64,000 bases of DNA from Fallopia convolvulus (taxonomy: Eukaryota; Streptophyta; Magnoliopsida; Caryophyllales; Polygonaceae): positions 52,744,622-52,808,621 of the forward strand of contig OZ024734.1 of the NCBI GenBank assembly GCA_964016875.1, in the 5' to 3' direction. Of this stretch, positions 1 through 11,117 are shown piece after piece. How positions within the stretch are numbered: position 1 is the first letter of the stretch; every line of letters begins with the position of its first letter. The notes under the pieces are model-generated. The model saw only the letters and a list, made by a program, of their open reading frames with translations, was not told the origin of the DNA and searched no databases. Made by a program: the position numbers and the translations under genes.

Positions 1-135
1 TGTTTTGGCCTGTAACGTCACAAGGCGTCCCTTGTATTTTTTTTTCAAAACCGGTGTCGTCTCATGTATGTACGAAGATGTAATAATGCAATGTAAAAAA
101 GAAAGTAATATGTGATATGTACCTTGCTACGTGTT

Positions 136-1251
136 TTAGAAATGGTATTGCTTCAGGTTCATCGCGTTCCAACTTCTGGGCACTGTCTTCCCCTCACATG
201 ATATCAACTCGTAGGCTCCTTGTCCTACGATCTTCGTGATCTGATAATGTCCTTCCCAATTTGCTCCCAACTTGCCAGCATTTAATTCCTGCGTGTTTTG
301 AAAGACTTTCCTCAATACCCAATCTCCCACTTGGAATGCCATTGCATTAACGCGTTTGTTGTAACTCCGAGCTACCCCTTGTCTGTATGCCGCCATACGA
401 ACTGATGCCTCATCTCGTAACTCATCTATCGTGTCTATATGGTATAACAAGTTAGGTAGATTTGACTCCTCGGTAGTAAGTCCATATCGAACCGTGGGCA
501 AAGTTACTTCTACTGGTAACACGGCTTCGCATCCATAGACTAAGGAGAAAGGTGTATGGCCTGTAGCAGTCTTAGGAGTTGTTCGATCTGACCACAGAAT
601 AAGGGGTAACTCATCTTCCCATTTTCCATTTGCCTCTTTGAGTCGCTTTTTGAAGTTATTGATGATTGCTTTGTTGCTTGCTTCTACTTGACCATTGACT
701 TGAGGATAACGTGGTGTCGACATCACCAACTGAATGTTGTATTGCTGGCAAAATGATCTCGTCTTGTCATTGATGAATTGGGATCCGTTGTCACACACTA
801 TGGTGGACGGTATTCCAAACCTACTCAGGATGTTTCTTTTTATGAAAGAGATGACCTGGGTGTCTTTGACTTCTTTCAAAGCTTCGGCCTCGATCCATTT
901 AGAGAAGTAGTCAGTCATTGCCAGGATATAGACGCGTTGTCCTGATGCTGGAGGAAGCTTTCCGACGATATCCATTCTCCATTTCATGAATGGGCAAGGG
1001 GAAGTTATGGGATGTAACAACTCCGAAGGTTGATGCGGTATAGGTCCATGACGCTGGCACGCGTCACACTTGCGGGCAAACTCTACTACGTCTTTGTTCA
1101 TGGTGGGCCTGAAATAACTCATCCTTCTCGCCTTCCTCGCCAAGTTGCGACCCCCTGTATGATTTCCGCATTCTCCATCGTGTATGTCTTGTAACACCTT
1201 CTGTACCTCTTCCTCCTTTACGCATTGGGCGTATATTCCTGACGACATCAA
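136..1251 (-). CDS. Tat-lineage Ty3/gypsy integrase (left copy)
   Basis: Retrotransposon integrase, which would insert element cDNA into chromosomes. The zinc-binding HHCC residues are H24, H31, C62 and C65. The DD35E residues are D94 (WRMDIVG), D154 (DNGSQF) and E190 (NGQVEAS), so the catalytic triad is intact. The C-terminal third (VGDWVLRKV, then WEGHYQITKI) is the usual gypsy integrase tail, and no chromodomain is visible. The natural reading frame extends upstream to about 1,390, where an in-frame TGA (1,393-1,395) cuts it from the RNase H. The same TGA is in the right copy, so it predates the duplication. The sequence style is that of Tat/Retand/Ogre elements (inferred from family knowledge). 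Confidence 0.88.
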   Translation of the reverse strand: MMSSGIYAQCVKEEEVQKVLQDIHDGECGNHTGGRNLARKARRMSYFRPTMNKDVVEFARKCDACQRHGPIPHQPSELLHPITSPCPFMKWRMDIVGKLPPASGQRVYILAMTDYFSKWIEAEALKEVKDTQVISFIKRNILSRFGIPSTIVCDNGSQFINDKTRSFCQQYNIQLVMSTPRYPQVNGQVEASNKAIINNFKKRLKEANGKWEDELPLILWSDRTTPKTATGHTPFSLVYGCEAVLPVEVTLPTVRYGLTTEESNLPNLLYHIDTIDELRDEASVRMAAYRQGVARSYNKRVNAMAFQVGDWVLRKVFQNTQELNAGKLGANWEGHYQITKIVGQGAYELISCEGKTVPRSWNAMNLKQYHF

Positions 1252-1392
1252 CTTGAACAGAATATTATTCTTAATAGCGAAAGTGGAAAGTTTTACCTTA
1301 AGTCGTCGGGCTTCTTCCTTGTCATCTGGTAAGACTCCATCTCGTAACCACTTTAAGTAAGGAGTTACCCACGAATTGTCTTTATCAGGATC

Positions 1393-1704
1393 TCAAATCT
1401 CAAACATATCTGCTTCTTTGATTATGGATGGCGCAACAAGGTACACAAAAGGTATCTTGTCGTATTCTCTTCGGTTGATTGCGAATCCGAGGTTGGCTAA
1501 GGCGTTTGTTTGCGTGTTAGCATCCCGAGGAACTTGCTTTATCTCAAAATGTTTAAAATGTTTAATGATCTCTTGAACTTTCTCTAAGTATGCCTTCATC
1601 TTTGAATCTCTGACAACATATGATTCGTAACTTGATTTACAATAAGTAACAAATCACAAATTACCTCAATTTCTTACACGTTCAAGTCTTTAGCAACGAG
1701 CAAC
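1393..1704 (-). pseudogene. C-terminal end of the additional RNase H of Tat element G (left copy)
   Basis: The 68-residue frame from 1,599 to 1,393 contains QVPRDANTQTNALANL, the typical end of a plant retroelement RNase H domain, followed by the linker to integrase. The N-terminal part of the same domain lies at 3,177-3,413, separated by the inserted Athila A solo LTR. Tat elements carry a second RNase H between the RT-RNase H and integrase, which fits this position. Confidence 0.75.
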
Positions 1705-3109
1705 TGATCGCTCGGGATTGCGAGGGTCTAGAGATACAATTTATAACCCGACCCCGTTGTAGCACGTGGTGGGTGTCGAACACTCGGGAAATCTACTCGA
1801 TTGAGGTGCCTAGACACTAGAAAGCTAGAAAGGAGAACTTAAAACAAAGGAAAACAACGAGAACAGTCGGGACCGACACAAGTGTCACGTCGGGCCCGAT
1901 GTTGGCGAGAAGAGGAAGTCGGGACCGACGTAGAGCAAGTCGGGCCCGAGGTAGCTGGGTTTGTCGAACTTCAAAGATTGAAAGTAGATCTTGGGCTTTT
2001 GGGTTCCTTCTCTAGTAGATTAAGGCTTTTCCACCCCAATTCAAGCAATAAGTGATGATCGGAGTAGGATCGAGTGCTTTCGCCCTCGTTCCAACCACTT
2101 CTACACATCGATCCTTGGGGAAATCCCCTTCGAAGCAAGGTCTAGAGATTGACACATGTTCACTTTCGCTACTTTGCCAATCACAAGCCTTGATTCCTTA
2201 CTTTCGCAAGGAATTGTAGCTCTATGTAGAGTGGGTTCCTAGATCAAGCACTCAAGGCTATGGAATTGGGGTTTCTAGCCCAAACCTAGCTAGAGTTTTC
2301 CCCCATAACCCAAGATCAAGGAGATCTACTCCATATGGCAAACAAAGAAAGCAAACAAATCAAAAAGCAAAGCAATCAACATCATCAATCTCAAACCAAA
2401 GCAAAGTTTCATTCACAAATCAAAAGCAATCCACAAACTCCAATCAAAGGTTTCCAAATCCACAAAATCAAAACAAGGCAAAGCTAATCTATCAACCAAA
2501 CCTATCAAATCTCCCTCTCTATGGCCGATTCTCTCTCTTCTCCTTCTCCTCTCCTTCCTCCTTGCTCTCCAAGTATCCTCTTGAGAGTTTTTGAGGGTTG
2601 GGTTCCTTGCTAAGTGTGGGAACCTCCTTCCAATTAGAAGATAAGAGAGCCTTTATAGATGAGGGGCAAAAGTGGAAGTTAACAATTTCGTGCCTTGGAG
2701 CCCAAGCACCAATCGACCGACTCGGCCCGACACGGAGGACCTCGGGCCCGACTTACTGAGCAAGTCGGTCCGAGGTCAAAAACTTCATCTCGGGCCCGGC
2801 GTGGTTCCAGCTCGGTCCGGACCTCGTTCCACCTTCTTCTTGTTGGCTTTTCTCTTGTTCTTCTTCATGGCTTGCTCCTATCTTTCCCTCTTAAGCTCGG
2901 GCCTTGCTCCATGTTCCGACTCTCCTTCAAAACGATCCTTGATTCATGCCAAATTACCTACAAAACAAATAAAACGCGCATAGTCTCCGAATCTCGTAGA
3001 AATACGGGAACTAAGCTAAAAAGGAACAAAACACACAAGAAAAGGGGAAAAAGAAACATATTTACAAAGGAAATCATATATAAAAACACCACCAAATAAA
3101 GAGACATCA
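1705..3109 (-). repeat. Athila A solo LTR inserted in element G (left copy)
   Basis: 1,405-bp LTR reading TG...CA on the minus strand. It is flanked by GCAAC (1,700-1,704) and GTAAC (3,110-3,114). The right copy has perfect GTAAC on both sides, so the left repeat carries one later mutation. A TATA box on the minus strand lies at 2,651-2,658. Palindromic TCGGGCCCGA-type motifs cluster at 2,722-2,820, upstream of the TATA box, and at 1,866-1,949, downstream of it. No internal Athila sequence adjoins it, so it is a solo LTR left by LTR-LTR recombination. Confidence 0.92.
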
Positions 3110-3114
3110 GTAAC

Positions 3115-3434
3115 CCTACTATAAGTGCCTCATATTCTGCCTCATTGTTAGTGGCTTTGAACTTGCATCGAAAAGCCTAGGCTATCCTATCCCTCTGTGG
3201 TGACTTCAGGACTACCCCTAGTCCTACATCAACTTGATTTGACGCACCGTCTGTATGCATCAACCACTTGTCGTTACCTGTTACATGTAACACATCTTGA
3301 TCTTCTTGTTCTAAAGTGGTAGGACTGAAGTCAACCACAAAATTCGCCAAAGCTTGAGACTTCACTGCTGTTCTTGGCTCGTAAGTGATGTCGTAACCAT
3401 TTAAGTGGATCAACCATCTAGTTAACCGGCCTGA
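3115..3434 (-). pseudogene. N-terminal part of the additional RNase H of Tat element G (left copy)
   Basis: The frame 3,413-3,177 contains the linker LNGYDITYEPRTAVKSQALA and the RNase H start KWLMHTDGASNQ with the first catalytic Asp. The domain is broken on its 3' side by the Athila A solo LTR. On its 5' side the Athila C LTR separates it from the RT. Compared with the right copy it has D for G in NQVDVG. Confidence 0.75.
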
Positions 3435-4806
3435 TGTTGAAGGATTTCTTGAACAAATAAATTTATATCAAGACCCCGCTGAGTACAGGGAGTCAGGTTC
3501 GTCCACGGGAATGAGATTAGGGCCAAAGATTAGTTGATAAACTAAGAAAAGCAAAACAAACACACAGGGGGCACAAACACACAAGGCTCAAGCACGACCT
3601 TAGGTGGGTTGAGATCAATGCAAATTAACTAGACTTAATCAAATATAAAAAGGCAATCCTAAATCTAGGAATACCACAACAACAACCATACATGCTTTCA
3701 ACGAGAATTCACAACTATCATGCAATCTAGATCATAGAAAAGTCAACTGTCGCAAACAATTCAAGTTATGCAATCAACTGTCGCAAATTAAACAAATTTC
3801 TATCTATCCTTCAACCTAGGAATATCGACTTTCGCAAATAATCCTATTAGATCTAATCAAGTAATCAACTTTACACTTTTGCTTTTAGGTTAATTGCAAG
3901 ATATTGCCTTAACTTTCGCAAAGGAATTAAGCACAAGATAGATAGATATGATCTTCAAGCATTCAAGTCATGAATTCAAGTTTAGACATGCATGATCGAG
4001 TTGGGTTTTCACCCAACCCTAGAATCTAAGAAGACTACTCACTCATTGAGAATAAAGAAGAAGACATCATCATATAATAAAACCGAAAATTCAATTAAAC
4101 TAAAAAGAAGTCTTACAACTTTCTCCAACTTGTCTTCCAAGTCTTCTCCCAAACAAACACACTATGTTCTACCAAAGACCCCCCCTAAAACAAAGAGTTT
4201 AGCCTCCTTTTATAGAAGAAAGGAGTCCTAATTAACCTAGGAAACAAGATAATACACCTTCCTAAAATAAAAAGATAGAATATATCACAAAAGATCTCGG
4301 AATAAGGGAGAGTCGGCGCCATGCACGACCCAAAGTGGGTCGTGCACGACCCTCCAAGGGTCGGTCCTGAAGCTTTGTAATTTAGATGGGTCGAGCTAGA
4401 CCTTGATGGGGTCGTGCACGACCCTTATAGGGTCGTGCCTGAGAGCTTGTTCTTTGGTTGGGTCGTGCTTGAGTAAAACTTGTGTAGAAGATTCGTTACA
4501 ACTCCGATTGACTCGATTCTTTTTCCTATGTTCTTGTAACGAATTCCTCTATCTCTTTTCAAGCTCAAACTTGATCTTCAATAACTTTACTTGCACGCTT
4601 AATCTCCATCTTCTCTTGCAATGCTCCAAACTCTTCTTCCAAGCTCCAAAACTCCTACAAAATGACACAAAAAATGCGTAGCTTCCGAATCTCAAGGAAA
4701 TACGAAAACTAAAGCAAAAAGACTCAAAGACATAAGACTCAAGAACAAAAATCAACTAAATCTAATCTATATAGACACTAAAAACCTACCTAAAAAGCGG
4801 ATATCA
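3435..4806 (-). repeat. Athila C LTR (left duplicated copy)
   Basis: 1,372-bp LTR, the duplicate of the C element 3' LTR at 20,739-22,110. CCTGA (3,430-3,434) is the target-site repeat on its left. The minus-strand TATA box is TATAAAA at 4,208-4,214. Upstream of it, at about 4,320-4,470, are several copies of the palindrome GGGTCGTGCACGACCC and half-copies. Confidence 0.92.
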
Positions 4807-5056
4807 AAATACCCCATACTTAGACTTGCTTGTCCTCAAGCAATAATCATGCAAAATCAAGACCAATAACACAATCTTCAAGCATAGCCCTTGTCAAAAC
4901 ATTTTAAACACAAGTGAAAAAGTAGACAAGTATAAGTCTCAAGCATAGGCAATCACAATCCAACCTCACAAGGGATTTTAATGTGTTTCACTCATCTCTC
5001 ATGTGTTTAGGTTATTAATATCAACTCTCATCTCAATCTTTATGCAACATCAACTT
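4807..5056 (-). mobile_element. Athila C internal 3' end, truncated
   Basis: It begins with the minus-strand polypurine tract AAGTATGGGGTATTT next to the LTR. It then follows the same internal sequence as 22,111-22,383, with a 23-bp deletion near 4,930. It is cut off at 5,056. Confidence 0.85.
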
Positions 5057-6398
5057 GGTGGGTGTCGAACACTCGGGAAATCTACTCGATTGAGGTGCCT
5101 AGACATTAGAAAGCTAGAAAGGAGAACTTAAAACAAAGGAAAACAACGAGAACAGTCGGGACCGACACAAGTGTCACGTCGGGCCCGATGTTGGCGAGAA
5201 GAGGAAGTCGGGACCGACGTAGAGCAAGTCGGGCCCGAGGTAGCTGGGTTTGTCGAACTTCAAAGATTGAAAGTAGATCTTGGGCTTTTGGGTTCCTTCT
5301 CTAGTAGATTAAGGCTTTTCCACCCCAATTCAAGCAATAAGTGATGATCGGAGTAGGATCGAGTGCTTTCGCCCTCGTTCCAACCACTTCTACACATCGA
5401 TCCTTGGGGAAATCCCCTTCGAAGCAAGGTCTAGAGATTGACACATGTTCACTTTCGCTACTTTGCCAATCACAAGCCTTGATTCCTTACTTTCGCAAGG
5501 AATTGTAGCTCTATGTAGAGTGGGTTCCTAGATCAAGCACTCAAGGCTATGGAATTGGGGTTTCTAGTCCAAACCTAGCTAGAGTTTTCCCCCATAACCC
5601 AAGTTCAAGGAGATCTACTCCATATGGCAAACAAAGAAAGCAAACAAATCAAAAAGCAAAGCAATCAACATCATCAATCTCAAACCAAAGCAAAGTTTCA
5701 TTCACAAATCAAAAGCAATCCACAAACTCCAATCAAAGGTTTCCAAATCCACAAAATCAAAACAAGGCAAAGCTAATCTATCAACCAAACCTATCAAATC
5801 TCCCTCTCTATGGCCGATTCTCTCTCTTCTCCTTCTCCTCTCCTTCCTCCTTGCTCTCCAAGTATCCTCTTGAGAGTTTTTGAGGGTTGGGTTCCTTGCT
5901 AAGTGTGGGAACCTCCTTCCAATTAGAAGATAAGAGAGCCTTTATAGATGAGGGGCAAAAGTGGAAGTTAACAATTTCGTGCCTTGGAGCCCAAGCACCA
6001 ATCGATCGACTCGGCCCGACACGGAGGACCTCGGGCCCGACTTACTGTGCAAGTCGGTCCGAGGTCGAAAACTTCATCTCGGGCCCGGCGTGGTTCCAGC
6101 TCGGTCCGGACCTCGTTCCACCTTCTTCTTGTTGGCTTTTATCTTGTTCTTCTTCATGGCTTGCTCCTATCTTTCCCTCTTAAGCTCGGGCCTTGCTCCA
6201 TGTTCCGACTCTCCTTCAAAACGATCCTTGATTCATGCCAAATTACCTACAAAACACATAAAACGCGCATAGTCTCCGAATCTCGTAGAAATACGGGAAC
6301 TAAGCTAAAAAGGAACAAAACACACAAGAAAAGGGGAAAAAGAAACATATTTACAAAGGAAATCATATATAAAAACACCACCAAATAAAGAGACATCA
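5057..6398 (-). repeat. 3' LTR of Athila A, last 63 bp missing
   Basis: Matches 1,768-3,109 at a constant offset of 3,289 with few substitutions. It ends GACATCA next to the PPT. The terminal 63 bp (equivalent to 1,705-1,767) are replaced by Athila C sequence. A minus-strand TATA box lies at 5,940-5,947. Confidence 0.92.
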
Positions 6399-6414
6399 AA
6401 ATACCCCATACTTA
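6399..6414 (-). other. Polypurine tract of Athila A
   Basis: On the minus strand the sequence AGTATGGGGTATTT directly precedes the LTR start TGATGTCTC. The same tract adjoins the Athila C LTR. Confidence 0.8.
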
Positions 6415-8145
6415 AACTTGCTTGTCCTCAAGCAATAACAATGTAAGCAAGACCGAAACATAATCTTCAAGTAAAGCCTCGTATGAAAACACATTTTAGC
6501 ACAAGTGATTGATATTCAAGCAAGATTACATCATCACACATGATTAAGTGTTCCAAGGAATAGAGTCAATGCAACTAAGCCTCACTTTAGGGATATGTGA
6601 ATGTGTATCACTCATCATGTGTTTGGGTTTAGCAATGAACACTCAAGCTCAAAAATCATGCAAGTAAGGACTTTACTATTGAAGCTAATATCATCAATTC
6701 CTCCACCTAGAGATGCCTAATACAAAGTACACAAAGAATTCGAACTTGGCTCAATGGAGGTCCTCAAAGAGGTTCCATTCGGCCGGGTTGTAATGGGACT
6801 TTTGGTATTTCTCAAGGTGGGAATTATTTGGTCGTGTGGTGCTTACAATGTGGATTGAACAACCTAAACTCTCACCAACTTCACCAAAATTCCACAATCA
6901 ATTTCACACTCATCCCAAAAGACTTAATATTTTTCCTTTCAACCCAAAATTTCACTTAACATTCCACTTCATCTTTGCTCTTAGGCTTTTTGTTGGATTT
7001 TCAACACTTTCTACATTGGACCGACTTTCTTATGACATCGGGCCCGATGTGGCGTGTAACTCGGTCGGACCCTTTTTCTTCACTTAAGCTCTTTACATTC
7101 ATTCCACTTTCCATTTCCAACATTTTCTTTCTTTCTTTCTTTCTTTGTTTTCATTTTCTTTTTGCACAACAAAGATGCACTACCCACATGATTTATAACA
7201 CCATTCTTTGCTCTTAAACCCAAGAGAATCTCAACTCTTCAAATACAATCCCAACCTCTCTTCTAAAGTCCAATCCCATAAGGGTCAAGTCATATAAGGC
7301 TAGGAATAATATTTTTGAGGAGTTTCAAACAAAGGCTTAGGCTAGAACGGGGCTACAAACAAAGGATTCACTTCATGGTAGGATATGGAACATTTATGTG
7401 ACTAAAAGAATAAAGTTCAAAATCAATGTGACAATGCTAGGACAAATCTCATGACGGTCTTGGAAAATAGATAAACACTGCAATAGCAAGTTTTACTAAG
7501 CATGCATGAGCTAATCACACAAGAAACATGAGGGATATGCAAATATGAACAAGCATCCCTAAAATGGCCAAAAATCAATCTCACAAGGGTCACTCATACT
7601 TAGTTGCATAAGAACTCATCCTAGAACTCACATGTTCAATAAAACAAGCAAGATATCATGATCACATCAAAAACAACATCTTTTTTAGAGGCTAAACCAT
7701 CCAAAAATATGCAAAGGAATTTACATGCTCACATCATCATTAGCTTTCATTTGGCAATCTAAGATGGAAATTTCTAGTCCAAAAACTACAAAACACAAAA
7801 TCTTTTTGTTGTTTTCAACACAATTTTTCAAATTTTTATGGATTTTTGCAAAAATTTCTCTAAAACCAAAAACAAAGACTCATCCATTCAAAACCAAATC
7901 AATCATCCATGTCGTTCATCAAACCACAAACCAAGAAACAAACATCCCAAACACAAACTAGAAACCGAAAACAAATATCCTCAAAATAACAAACACACAA
8001 GCAAGTGAAATCATGAGCACACTTACCCCCACCCCATACTTAAAATTTTGATGTCCCCATCAAACAAGGAAACCAAAACTTAAAAGCAAGAGAGAAGAGT
8101 ACAAAGAGCTCACAATTTTTTTATTCTTCAATGGCATGTTTAGGA
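6415..8145 (-). other. Athila A 3' noncoding region
   Basis: About 1.7 kb without a credible gene. It begins with the Athila sentence 'cttgtcctcaagcaa', also found in element C. It holds one palindromic TCGGGCCCGA at 7,038-7,047 with a half-site 7,061-7,070, and a short TTTC run near 7,128-7,145. Confidence 0.6.
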
Positions 8146-9057
8146 TCACTCGAAGGGGTTGTCACGCCTACGTCCTCTTTGGAGCCTCGCTTGCCGCTCC
8201 CTCTCGTACACTTGCTCTTGGTAGAAGTCTTGTGGTGGTGGTTGGAGTTGAGGATCCGGGCGCGTCCATTGGTCCTCACGGGAAGGGAAGTTCCCGCTCA
8301 TCCATGTGTTGAAGCTATCTTGGACCCGCCACCTTTGGTCTTCCACCTCTCTAAGCTCCTCCACCTCTCGCCTAGTGTAGCCGAGGGATCGGTTCATCTC
8401 TTCTTGGCTAGCTTGGAAAGCACTTTGTTGTTGAAGCAATTGTTGTTGTTGTTGGTACATGTGTTGTTGTTGAAGATTCACTTGATGGACCTCTTGAAGA
8501 ACATTCTCTTGTTGAAGTTGAAGATGGGCCATTTGGATGGCCAAGAAGGACATGTCCACCGTTTGTTGTTGCTCGGGAAACACCATTCCCGGACCATACC
8601 ATTGGGCGTAGCCTTCATAACCGCCACCTTGAGCTTGTTCTCGCCTTGCACCGCTCCCTTCTCCACGCTCATAGTTCCTCGGGACCTCATCACCATAGAA
8701 AGCACCGGACCGACTTTGAGGGAAGTCGGGCCCGACGTGGTGTGTACCTCGGTCCGCCAATGTTGGAGCTTGGTGCGTGGCTCGGAGGTTGGCCATCAAG
8801 CCTTGGAAGCGCTCGTCTTCTTCATTTTGCTCTTGATCGACGTCCATGTCTTCCCCACGAGGTGCAAACACAAAGTTATCTTGGTCGAGATCCGGTGAAG
8901 ATGGAGGGGAGGTAAACCGAATGTGTTGAGGTTGTTGTCGCCGCCCCTCTCTTGCACCTTCGGGGTCACCAAATGAGTGTGGCTTGCCGGCCCACACTTG
9001 GTACCAATTGTGATACCGAGAAAGATCATAGAGGTTGGCCGCCAACCGGATCGACAC
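8146..9057 (-). CDS. Athila-type accessory ORF, Gln-rich C-terminal part
   Basis: 303-residue frame that I do not recognise as an enzyme. The N-terminal 30 residues (LAANLYDLSRYHNWYQVW) look like the continuation of the upstream Athila ORF at 9,062-9,829 after a frame break. The middle is acidic. Residues roughly 175-225 are strongly Gln-rich and coiled-coil-like (repeats of LQQQ and YQQQQQ). A copy of the element's palindromic motif (8,726-8,735) is embedded in the frame and is translated as HVGPDF. In Athila elements this position downstream of pol holds the so-called env-like ORF. I infer the family from position and the neighbouring ORF, not from any membrane segment, since none is visible. 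Confidence 0.5.
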   Translation of the reverse strand: MSIRLAANLYDLSRYHNWYQVWAGKPHSFGDPEGAREGRRQQPQHIRFTSPPSSPDLDQDNFVFAPRGEDMDVDQEQNEEDERFQGLMANLRATHQAPTLADRGTHHVGPDFPQSRSGAFYGDEVPRNYERGEGSGARREQAQGGGYEGYAQWYGPGMVFPEQQQTVDMSFLAIQMAHLQLQQENVLQEVHQVNLQQQHMYQQQQQLLQQQSAFQASQEEMNRSLGYTRREVEELREVEDQRWRVQDSFNTWMSGNFPSREDQWTRPDPQLQPPPQDFYQEQVYERERQARLQRGRRRDNPFE

Positions 9058-9061
9058 ATCA

Positions 9062-9829
9062 TCATAGATGCATGGCTAGCCTTGCTATCATCCCGCCAAA
9101 GTAGATCCAAGAGGAGCTTTGGAAGTCTCGCACCATCTTGACCCACTCCCATGCAAGGTTCATGGGCTTCTCGGTGTGGAAGAGCATCTCATGTAGCAAC
9201 ATAATTTCTTCCTTCATCGGCTTGCTCAACTCATGACGAACATAGATTGCACATCCCAAAACTCGCACCATGACCCGAAAAAGAGGGCTAGCAATCTCGG
9301 TTGTGGAGGCGCCCTTTCTCATCTCGCTCTTCCCGGCCACATGCCGCCACACTTGGTTCACCTTCTCGTTGTCGACGCCGGTCTCTTCTCTTGGACATGG
9401 AAACCCGAAGTAGGTAGCCAAGTCCCTAAGAGAGAGATTGTGGTCCTCATTGCCCAATTGGAAAGTGATCGCCCCTTCCTCATCCTCCACATTATCATAA
9501 GTGTATTCAAACGTGGCCATGAATTCCGAGGTGAGGGCGGGATAGTGGGTGTTGTCCCACCTTAGCATCCCATTAAGACCGATGTGAGAGTAGCACCTTG
9601 GAAGAGCTTGATCCATGTCCATCTTCCTCATGGCGTCCCAATCAAGCCACCTTGTGTGATGCTCAAGCGCCATATACCTTGCATAACTCTCAACTTGCTC
9701 ATCATCCTCCAAGTAGACATCATCCAACTTTGGCTCTTTCCTTGACTTCTTGGACTTCTTCCTCGGCCTTTCCGCATGAGATGATGAAGCTCTAGTCTCC
9801 ATGGTACCTACACACATCCAACCAAACAA
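9062..9829 (-). CDS. Athila ORF1-like protein
   Basis: 255 residues. A basic N-terminal patch (RPRKKSKKSRKEPK) is followed by a domain with the pattern of plant Athila ORF1 proteins: LTSEFMATFEYTY, then ITFQLGNEDHNLSLRDLATYFG, then SPLFRVMVRVLGCAIYVR. A conserved Athila ORF1 family (Pfam PF03078) has this layout. Its role is unproven; it occupies the env-like position. The frame stops 5 bp before the next ORF starts, which suggests one ancestral ORF split by a frame break. Confidence 0.6.
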   Translation of the reverse strand: MFGWMCVGTMETRASSSHAERPRKKSKKSRKEPKLDDVYLEDDEQVESYARYMALEHHTRWLDWDAMRKMDMDQALPRCYSHIGLNGMLRWDNTHYPALTSEFMATFEYTYDNVEDEEGAITFQLGNEDHNLSLRDLATYFGFPCPREETGVDNEKVNQVWRHVAGKSEMRKGASTTEIASPLFRVMVRVLGCAIYVRHELSKPMKEEIMLLHEMLFHTEKPMNLAWEWVKMVRDFQSSSWIYFGGMIARLAMHL

Positions 9830-11040
9830 AAGGGTCCAAGATAAACTCCATACAACTCAAGGAAAGCACTCATCAACACACAACAACACATCAACACAAG
9901 GGAACCCCATACTTAGTTTCTAAACACACATGCATCACAATCCAACATGAATCATCATGGATATCTTCTAACAATGGCTAAGCAAATGATCATACTACAT
10001 CATGATTAAGCTATAGCCAACAATGAAACACATGAATCCACATGATATCACAAGAAGAGAGCAAAAACTACATGGATCGACTTCCAACCTATGTCGGGCC
10101 CGACTTACTCAACCTCGGTCCGACTTCCACAACTCGGGCCCGACTTATCTGGGCACGTCGATCTCGACCTAGTTCATGCTTCAACCCTAACTTCAAATCA
10201 ACCCAAATCACTCTATCATGCACTTAAATTTCAAATTCAACCATCAAACATCCCTAATCGAAGTTCTAAATGGATTCAAGCATGCATAAACAACTTTGAA
10301 GCTCAATTTCACAAATCATGCAAATCCACCATTGATGCTCAAGCTCAAACTTTCAATCCAACATGGCATTACTCAATCTATGCAATGAAAGCACAAAATC
10401 TCCAAGGAAATAGGTAAAGATCGAGTAACACATACCGGATTTGAAGAGTATTGAACTTTTAAACAAATAATCAACTTAGAACTCAAACTTTCTCAATCTA
10501 GATCGAGATGGGGGATGAAGAACGAGATTGAACTCGAAATTTCTACTTGGAATTGGGTTAGGGAGGCCTTTTCGTGGTTGGATCAAGATGAAGAAAGGAG
10601 GATGTGTGGATCGAGTATGGTGAGAGGAAGGGGGCCGATTTTTGAGAGTGTGAGGGAGATGGGTTGTATTTTGGGAATGGTGGTTAGTATGAACATGGTA
10701 GGTAGGTGGGGGATGGTATTTAATGGGGGAAAGGGACAAATTAGGTCAAGGGCAAAATTGGCATTCCACCTAGTCAAATCGGGTCGGACCGACGTTGTGG
10801 ACCGACGTCCCTGTGTCAGGCCCGACTTACCTGGGCTCGATGTGGGAGTATTCGGGTCACCAATTTTACTCCATCCTCTTGCAACTTCTTTCTCCATATT
10901 TCCATTTATATATTTTTTTCTCACCTCAAATCCTACACAACCTTGAAGAATACACAACACCAAAAATCCACAAAACACTAGATAGAGATTGGTTAAAGAA
11001 AAGCTAGGCTAAACTAAGAAAAATCAAACTAAAATTACGA
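9830..11040 (-). other. Athila A spacer between protease remnant and accessory ORF
   Basis: No credible gene. It contains palindromic motifs at 10,094-10,103, 10,115-10,123 and 10,134-10,143 and a degenerate cluster at 10,780-10,850. In autonomous Athila elements RT, RNase H and integrase would lie upstream of such a region; here they are absent. Confidence 0.55.
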
Positions 11041-11049
11041 AAAGAAAGC

Positions 11050-11090
11050 TACTAGCTCGGGTTGCCTCCCGAGAAGCGCTCGTTTAGAGT
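11050..11090 (-). other. Conserved Athila post-pol motif
   Basis: On the sense strand the sequence includes AAGCGCT followed by CGGGAGGCAACCC. Almost the same motif occurs in element C at 25,925-25,960. From memory of Athila-type elements, a GCGCT...GGGAGGCAACCC motif lies just after the integrase stop. Here it follows the protease remnant directly, marking the deletion of RT-RNase H-integrase. Confidence 0.5.
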
Positions 11091-11117
11091 CACTAGCTTG
11101 ACTTCCTAACCTCAATC

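Larger units (their letters stand above)
1..5056. repeat. Left copy of a segmental duplication
   Basis: This block matches 17,305-22,383 without gaps at a constant offset of 17,304, except for one 23-bp deletion near 4,930. By eye I count about 27 single-base differences. It contains the end of Tat element G, an Athila A solo LTR and an Athila C 3' LTR with 250 bp of C interior. Both nested insertions are present in both copies, so the duplication came after them. It stops at 5,056 against a truncated Athila A LTR with one base of microhomology. It may extend left of the window. Confidence 0.95.

Noticed and set aside
1861..1950. TCGGGCCCGA motifs as bacterial operator-like sites
   Set aside because: The context is a plant LTR. 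I keep them as a family-specific palindrome without naming a binding protein.
2672..3099. Overlapping plus-strand reading frames of 103 and 134 codons, also at 5,961-6,388 and 19,976-20,403
   Set aside because: They are antisense to the Athila A LTR, overlap in two frames and have no recognisable domain. The threefold recurrence is just LTR copy number.
4403..4755. Frames on both strands inside Athila C LTR copies, also at 21,707-22,059 and 29,874-30,233
   Set aside because: Mutually overlapping sense/antisense frames in U3, no start context and no family.
10476..10978. Pro/His-rich frames on the minus strand and an overlapping plus-strand frame
   Set aside because: Overlapping frames in the Athila A spacer, no family and no conservation in element C.
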